DNA of 35,921 bases from Peptoniphilus sp034090345 (GTDB lineage Bacteria > Bacillota > Clostridia > Tissierellales > Peptoniphilaceae), in contig NZ_JAXDSS010000014.1 in the NCBI RefSeq assembly GCF_034090345.1, positions 1 to 35,921 of the forward strand, in the 5' to 3' direction. Position numbers and translations under genes: made by a program. The notes beneath the pieces were generated by a model. It had not been told where the DNA came from and ran no database searches. It was given only the letters and a program-made list of their open reading frames with translations. Positions 31,469 to 35,921 of the stretch are shown in pieces (positions within the stretch are counted from its first letter, which is position 1; the number at the start of each line of letters is the position of its first letter).

Positions 31469-34400
31469 GTGGCAAATAGAATAAAAGGGATAACTGTTGA
31501 GATTGGTGGGGATACTACCAAACTTCAAGACGCACTTAAATCTGTAAATACAGAAATAAAGCACACTCAGTCAGAATTACGTGATGTTAGTAAACTTCTT
31601 AAACTTGATCCAGGAAATACTGAACTTATCTCACACAAGCAGAAACTTCTATCTCAATCTATTCAAGAAACAAAAGAAAAGTTAGAGTCCCTTAAACTTG
31701 CAAGTGAACAGGCAAATGCAGCTCTTGCTCGTGGTGATATTTCTCAAGCTCAATATGATGCCCTTCAAAGAGAAATTATTGAAACTGAAAACTCCTTGAA
31801 ATCTCTAGAACAACAAGCATCAAAAACTGGTAAAGCCTTTAAGAACATCTCGGACTCTTCTATGAAGATATCTAAGGTTACAGGAGAAGTTGGAAAAGAA
31901 ATGACTACCAAGGTTACAGCACCAATTGTGGCCGTAGGGGCCTTGGGGCTAAAAACAGCAGCAGACTTTGAAAAGGGAATGTCCTCTGTAAAGGCGATAA
32001 CAGGTGCAACTGGTGAGGACCTAATTCAACTTAAAGAAAAAGCTCTTCAACTTGGTGAGTCTACTTCTTTTAGCGCTAGTGGGGTAACAGAGGCTATGAC
32101 TGAAATGGCAAAGGCAGGATGGTCTACTAAGGATATATTAACAGGTGTAGGAGGCGTACTTGATGCGTCAGCTGCATCTGGAGAAAATCTTGGTTCAGTT
32201 GCAACCATTGTAGCTGATGCCATATCTGGATTTAATATGAAAGCATCTGAGTCTGGAAGAGTAGCTGATGTATTAACTCAAGCAGCTAATGCTGGGACAA
32301 TAGGTATAAATGACCTAGGCGAGTCTTTTAAATATATAGCACCACTTTCAAATTCGATGGGCTTTAATATTGAAGAAGTAACTTCTGCAATTACAGCCAT
32401 GTCCATGTCTGGTATTAAGGGCTCACAAGCTGGTACTTCACTTAAAAACTCTTTAACAAATATGATTAAACCTACTAAAGATATGCAAGGTGCTATGGAT
32501 GAGTTAGGTATCAAGATAACCAATCAAGATGGATCGTTTAAGTCTCTTGATGAAATCTTAAGAGGAATGAGAACATCATTCTCTGGTTTAAGCGATGAGC
32601 AGAAGGCATATTATGCTACAGTAATTGCTGGCAAAGAAGGTCAAGCAGGTTTACTTTCACTTCTTAATATGAGCCAAGAAGAGTATGACAAAATATCAGC
32701 ATCTATGAAAAACGCAGGTGGAATTGCGAAAGAAACGGCTGATGTGATGCAAGATAATCTTTCATCAAAGACTGAGGCACTAGGAGGGGCACTTGAAACT
32801 CTATCTGTTCGTTTTGGAGATTTAGTTGTTCCGGCACTTACAAAATTTGTAGAAAAGATTACTGATGTTATAACAGCAATTTCAAATGCACCTCCAGAAG
32901 TTCAGAAATTCATTTTAATATTTGCCGGAATTCTTGCTGCCATTGGTCCAGTCTTGCTTATTATCTCAAAAGTAGCAGCGGTTATTGGAACAGTGACAGG
33001 CGCTATGTCTATTCTTTCTGGGGGAATAACAACTGGTGCGACACCAGCGATGCTTGGACTTGCTAAAGTGTTTGGTGTTTTGAAAGGAGCGTTTACTGCT
33101 TTAAGTGGACTTATTATGGCTCATCCAATAGTAGCAGCTATCGTTGCTATTGCGACGATTCTTATTCCCTTAATCATAAAAAATTGGGATACAATAAAAG
33201 AATTTCTTGTTAATACATGGAACTCGATTGTATCATCCTGTAAGGAAATATGGGGAGGAATTAAAGAGTTTTTTGCCAATCTTTGGAATGGAATTAGTGA
33301 GTTATGGAATGCAATATGGACTTCAATTACAACTACTATATCAAGCTTATGGACTAGCTTTATTGAAGGAGTATCTGGAATTTGGAACGGTATCAAAGAT
33401 TTCTTTACAAATCTATGGCAAGGAATATATGAGTCTTGGTCTACAGCTTGGACAAATATTACGACTTTTATTTCTGAACTATGGACTGCTTTTGTAGAAG
33501 GCATAAGAGCACTTTGGAAAGGGGTAAAAGACTTTTTTGCTAATCTATGGAGTGGAATCTTAGAAACTTGGAACAGTATATGGACATCTATAACAACTTT
33601 TCTAACTGAATCTTGGAATACCTTTATTGAGGGAGCCAAGAGTTTATGGCAAAGTTTAGGAGAATTCTTTACAAGCCTCTGGATGGGAATTCAAACTACT
33701 TTTACAAATATATGGACAGCTATATCAACTACAACTACAGAAGTATTTACAGCAATTGGAGAGTTTATAAAGACTACTTGGGAAGGTATTAAGACTTTAA
33801 TTTCAACAGTTCTTGATGCTATAAAGGTAAAAGCAGAGACCATTTGGAATGGGATAAAAGGTTTCTTAACCACTGTAATTACAGCTATTGGAACATTTAT
33901 ATCTACTTCCTGGAATAATATAAAAGTAGTAATTCAAACCGTTTTAAATGCTATTAAATCTATAGTGATGAATATTTGGAATGCTATTAAGTCCTTCATA
34001 TCTGGAGTTTTAAATGGAATTAGGTCATTAGTATCTAATATTTGGAATAGCATCAAATCTACAATTTCAACAACGGTGAATTCTGCAAAATCAGCAGTCA
34101 CATCTGCCTTTAATTCGATGAAATCAGCTATTTCTTCTAGTATGTCGAATATTTTATCTAGCATTAGAAATGGATTTAATAATGCAGTTAACTTTATTAG
34201 AAATCTAGCATCACAAGCCTACACATGGGGAGCAGATATGATTAATGGAATTGCTAGAGGGATTTCAAATGCAATAGGTAATGTAATATCTGCTGTATCT
34301 AATGTTGCATCAACTATTAGGTCTTACCTGCACTTCTCTGTTCCAGATGTTGGACCTCTAACCGATTATGAATCTTGGATGCCAGACTTCATGCAAGGCT

Positions 34401-34696
34401 TATCAAAAGGAATTGAAAAGAGCAGGAGATTAGTTCAATCTTCTATGAAGAATGTAGCAAGCGATATGGTTTTAAGTCCAAATATATCAGCTATTGGTAT
34501 GGGTGGATATGATAAAGAATCTGCTGTAAATGAAATTGATATAGGAAAACAAATATCTGATGCACTTGCAAACATTAATTTAAAATCAGAAAATACTGGA
34601 GATATAGTCATACCAGTCTATCTTGGAGGCACACTCCTTGATGAAGTTATTGTTAATGCATCTATGCGTAAGAATTTAAGGAGTGGAGGTAGGTAA
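31469..34696 (+). CDS. Phage tail tape measure protein
   Basis: A 1075-residue protein that sets tail length and passes through the tail during DNA injection. Residues 1-135 are coiled-coil (LQDALKSVNTEIKHTQSELRD...). Residues 165-420 match the TP901-type tape measure core: GMSSVKAITGATGEDL, STSFSASGVTEAMTEMAKAG, GTIGINDLGESFKYIAP. Hydrophobic helices lie near residues 480-570. Residues 584-859 form 11-residue Trp repeats. The end (SKGIEKSRRLVQSSMK...) is globular. The start is GTG at 31469 with AAGGAGG 7 nt upstream. At roughly 0.15 nm per residue the tail would be about 160 nm, an inference from the family rule. Confidence 0.95.
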   Translation: MANRIKGITVEIGGDTTKLQDALKSVNTEIKHTQSELRDVSKLLKLDPGNTELISHKQKLLSQSIQETKEKLESLKLASEQANAALARGDISQAQYDALQREIIETENSLKSLEQQASKTGKAFKNISDSSMKISKVTGEVGKEMTTKVTAPIVAVGALGLKTAADFEKGMSSVKAITGATGEDLIQLKEKALQLGESTSFSASGVTEAMTEMAKAGWSTKDILTGVGGVLDASAASGENLGSVATIVADAISGFNMKASESGRVADVLTQAANAGTIGINDLGESFKYIAPLSNSMGFNIEEVTSAITAMSMSGIKGSQAGTSLKNSLTNMIKPTKDMQGAMDELGIKITNQDGSFKSLDEILRGMRTSFSGLSDEQKAYYATVIAGKEGQAGLLSLLNMSQEEYDKISASMKNAGGIAKETADVMQDNLSSKTEALGGALETLSVRFGDLVVPALTKFVEKITDVITAISNAPPEVQKFILIFAGILAAIGPVLLIISKVAAVIGTVTGAMSILSGGITTGATPAMLGLAKVFGVLKGAFTALSGLIMAHPIVAAIVAIATILIPLIIKNWDTIKEFLVNTWNSIVSSCKEIWGGIKEFFANLWNGISELWNAIWTSITTTISSLWTSFIEGVSGIWNGIKDFFTNLWQGIYESWSTAWTNITTFISELWTAFVEGIRALWKGVKDFFANLWSGILETWNSIWTSITTFLTESWNTFIEGAKSLWQSLGEFFTSLWMGIQTTFTNIWTAISTTTTEVFTAIGEFIKTTWEGIKTLISTVLDAIKVKAETIWNGIKGFLTTVITAIGTFISTSWNNIKVVIQTVLNAIKSIVMNIWNAIKSFISGVLNGIRSLVSNIWNSIKSTISTTVNSAKSAVTSAFNSMKSAISSSMSNILSSIRNGFNNAVNFIRNLASQAYTWGADMINGIARGISNAIGNVISAVSNVASTIRSYLHFSVPDVGPLTDYESWMPDFMQGLSKGIEKSRRLVQSSMKNVASDMVLSPNISAIGMGGYDKESAVNEIDIGKQISDALANINLKSENTGDIVIPVYLGGTLLDEVIVNASMRKNLRSGGR
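33218..34045 (+). repeat. Exact 33-bp (11-residue) tryptophan repeat array in the tape measure gene
   Basis: TGG codons occur every 33 bp without exception from 33218 to 33713 (16 in a row). They then occur every 66 bp at 33779, 33845, 33911, 33977 and 34043, in the same register. A larger 132-bp unit is visible (IWNGIKDFFTNLW against LWKGVKDFFANLW, 44 residues apart). Confidence 0.9.
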
Positions 34697-35058
34697 TGAA
34701 ATATCAATCATATTTAATTATTGAAGGAGTAGACCTGCCACTACCAAATTCTTATGATTTGGAGTTTAGAGATATAGAGGCAGATACTGGAGGAGAAACA
34801 GAGGCAGGTACTATTCAGAGAGATATTGTTAGAAACAAAGTAGCGAGTATTTCTGTAGGTTTTTCATGTAGTCCTAAGCTTGTGAAGATATTGAGTGGTC
34901 TTGCTAATAAGTCTAATCTTAAAGTTAAATTCTTAGATACAGAAACGTTGGAACTAAAAGATACACAAATGTATATAGACAAGTTTCAAGTCAAACTAAT
35001 AAAAGATACTTCTTATAAGGGATTGTGGGAAGTATCTTTTTCATTGGAGGAATATTGA
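34696..35058 (+). CDS. Phage tail protein following the tape measure (DUF6711-like)
   Basis: A 120-residue, mostly beta protein. LIIEGVDLPLPNSYDLEFRDIEAD and GGETEAGTIQRDIVRNKVASISVGFS lead to a conserved end, YKGLWEVSFSLEEY. Proteins of this size and pattern stand between tape measure and tail-tip genes in Firmicutes prophages. The start overlaps the tape measure stop by one base and the next gene overlaps its stop (TGATG). A structural role at the distal tail is likely; exact role unknown. Confidence 0.75.
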   Translation: MKYQSYLIIEGVDLPLPNSYDLEFRDIEADTGGETEAGTIQRDIVRNKVASISVGFSCSPKLVKILSGLANKSNLKVKFLDTETLELKDTQMYIDKFQVKLIKDTSYKGLWEVSFSLEEY

Positions 35059-35921
35059 TGTATCCAACAAGCAATGAATATAAAACAGCAATCAAAAAGA
35101 ATTCTCGTAAATTTTACTGGACGGGAAATATCATCTTAAAAGATGAAACGACTATTCCCTTTACCAATAAAGATATTCTTAAAGGGTCTGGATATATCCA
35201 TCGTTCATGCTCTGGATCTTCTGAACTTGAAATGGGTACAGTTTATGCTGGAGAGTTTGGAATCAGTCTTTTTTCAGATATAGATAGGTATTCTTTAGAG
35301 GATTCCAAATTAGAACTTTTTTACCATCAAGAATTAGAGAATAAAAAGATAGAAACCATACCAATGGGAATCTTTGATGTCACTGAGGCAAATAGGTCTA
35401 AGAAGATTTTAGAACTAAAAGGCTATGACTATATGCTTAGGTTTGATAAGAATTTTCCAGTTACAGATACCTTTGGTACAGCTTTTGAATTACTAAGTCT
35501 TTCATGTGAGAAGTGCAAAGTAGAACTAGGTATGACAGAAGATGACTTGAAAGCTTTTGCTAATGGTGAGGAAGTTTTGGCGATTTATCAAGACCATGAT
35601 ATAGAAACTTACAGGGACTTTATTCACTATATAGCATCGACTCTTGGTGCTTTTGCTGGGGTTTCTCGTGATGGTAAGTTGGTTTTAAAGAAGTATGCAG
35701 AAAGCATATCAACTGAAATTAAAACAAGAGAAAGATTTTCTTCATCAATATCAGATTTTAAGACAAGATATACAGCCATTAACTCAACAAATGCAAAGAC
35801 TAAAATAGCTGAATACTACTCTTTAGAAAACGATGATGGTCTAACTATGAACCTTGGAATAAATCCTTTAATGCAATTAGGACTTCCAGAAAAAAGAAAA
35901 AGAATGTGTGAGAGTTTATTA
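35058..35921 (+). CDS. Phage tail/baseplate protein (partial, C-terminus off the right edge)
   Basis: The frame is open from the ATG at 35058, in TGATG overlap with the previous stop and GGAGG 7 nt upstream, to the window end: 288 codons. It starts YPTSNEYKTAIKKNSRKFYWTG, a beginning common to prophage tail-tip proteins whose first domain binds the distal tail ring. It continues with beta-rich hub-like segments (MGIFDVTEANRSKKILELKGYDYML, TFGTAFELLSLSCEKCKVELG). It is probably the base of the tail fibre or hub that carries receptor-binding or lytic modules further right. Confidence 0.8.
   Translation, partial: MYPTSNEYKTAIKKNSRKFYWTGNIILKDETTIPFTNKDILKGSGYIHRSCSGSSELEMGTVYAGEFGISLFSDIDRYSLEDSKLELFYHQELENKKIETIPMGIFDVTEANRSKKILELKGYDYMLRFDKNFPVTDTFGTAFELLSLSCEKCKVELGMTEDDLKAFANGEEVLAIYQDHDIETYRDFIHYIASTLGAFAGVSRDGKLVLKKYAESISTEIKTRERFSSSISDFKTRYTAINSTNAKTKIAEYYSLENDDGLTMNLGINPLMQLGLPEKRKRMCESLL

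Larger units (their letters stand above)
30005..35921 (+). mobile_element. Prophage tail module (siphovirus type), incomplete
   Basis: Gene order is tail chaperone G, frameshifted GT, moron cassette, tape measure, distal tail-like protein and tail/baseplate protein, running off the right edge. No head, packaging, repressor or integrase gene lies to the left, where a broken intron forms the border. Codon use and AT content look like the host's. Confidence 0.85.

Noticed and set aside
33121..33639. Minus-strand frame of 172 codons within the tape measure gene
   Set aside because: It is a by-product of the repetitive 33-bp structure on the opposite strand, with no ribosome site.
1..35921. CRISPR array
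   Set aside because: No set of regularly spaced identical direct repeats with unique spacers was seen. The only regular array is the coding repeat of the tape measure.
1..35921. Sigma-54 (-24/-12) promoters
   Set aside because: Although rpoN is present, I found no convincing TGGCAC-N5-TTGC placed before a gene.

Overview
The window is AT-rich chromosomal DNA of a low-GC Gram-positive anaerobe. Strong AGGAGG-type ribosome sites, frequent TTG starts, lipoprotein signals, a PRPP-class riboswitch and oxygen-sensitive Fe-S proteins fit the Firmicutes. A Peptoniphilaceae/Tissierellia-like host (Parvimonas, Peptoniphilus, Finegoldia or Anaerococcus type) is my best guess from gene style only; no 16S or ribosomal protein gene is present to prove it.

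Layout. 1-1245 holds most of rpoN (sigma-54), leftward, cut by the window edge, followed by a rightward tRNA-Arg(CCT). 1572-2825 is a lone dihydroorotase gene, pyrC. 3193-5973 is a leftward nucleobase uptake and deamination operon (NCS1 permease, 60-aa membrane peptide, GntR/HutC regulator, deaminase) with a promoter and a perfect operator palindrome in front. Divergent from it, 6245-8195 is a YtrA-type regulator/ABC transporter operon. 8266-14560 is leftward purine synthesis: guaB, a ykkC-type (PRPP) riboswitch with terminator, then purE-purM-purN-purD-purH, tightly coupled by overlaps. 14740-17678 is a leftward operon tpx-rlmH-M20 amidohydrolase-barnase (lipoprotein)-barstar. 17789-18967 is an orphan ATP-grasp ligase.

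19208-24795 is a rightward cluster: a tandem-rhodanese lipoprotein, a CofC-like glycosyltransferase fused to a degenerate kinase fold, two VTT/TVP38 membrane proteins, a family 2 glycosyltransferase, a CCG-type Fe-S protein and a C_GCAxxG_C_C protein. The two transferases resemble the pair called rSAM/selenodomain-associated or arsenosugar glycosyltransferases, yet no radical SAM or methyltransferase partner is present. This is the best candidate for an uncharacterised pathway. Convergent to it are an M20 amidohydrolase-DUF3100-small membrane protein operon (24828-27231) and an XRE regulator-CPBP protease-DUF3169 operon (27391-29387) with a full-consensus promoter carrying two operators.

29456-35921 is mobile DNA. 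It starts with the 3' remnant of a group IIC-like intron (C-terminal maturase fragment plus domains V and VI), whose end touches the XRE promoter. The remnant is joined to a siphovirus tail module running off the right edge: tail assembly chaperones linked by a dnaX-type -1 frameshift signal (A AAA AAG, 7-nt spacer, 14-bp stem), a two-gene cassette with its own promoter and terminator (a moron), a 1075-aa tape measure protein with 11-residue Trp repeats, and two tail-tip proteins. Head, packaging and integrase genes are absent from the left side, so the prophage is rearranged or decayed there.
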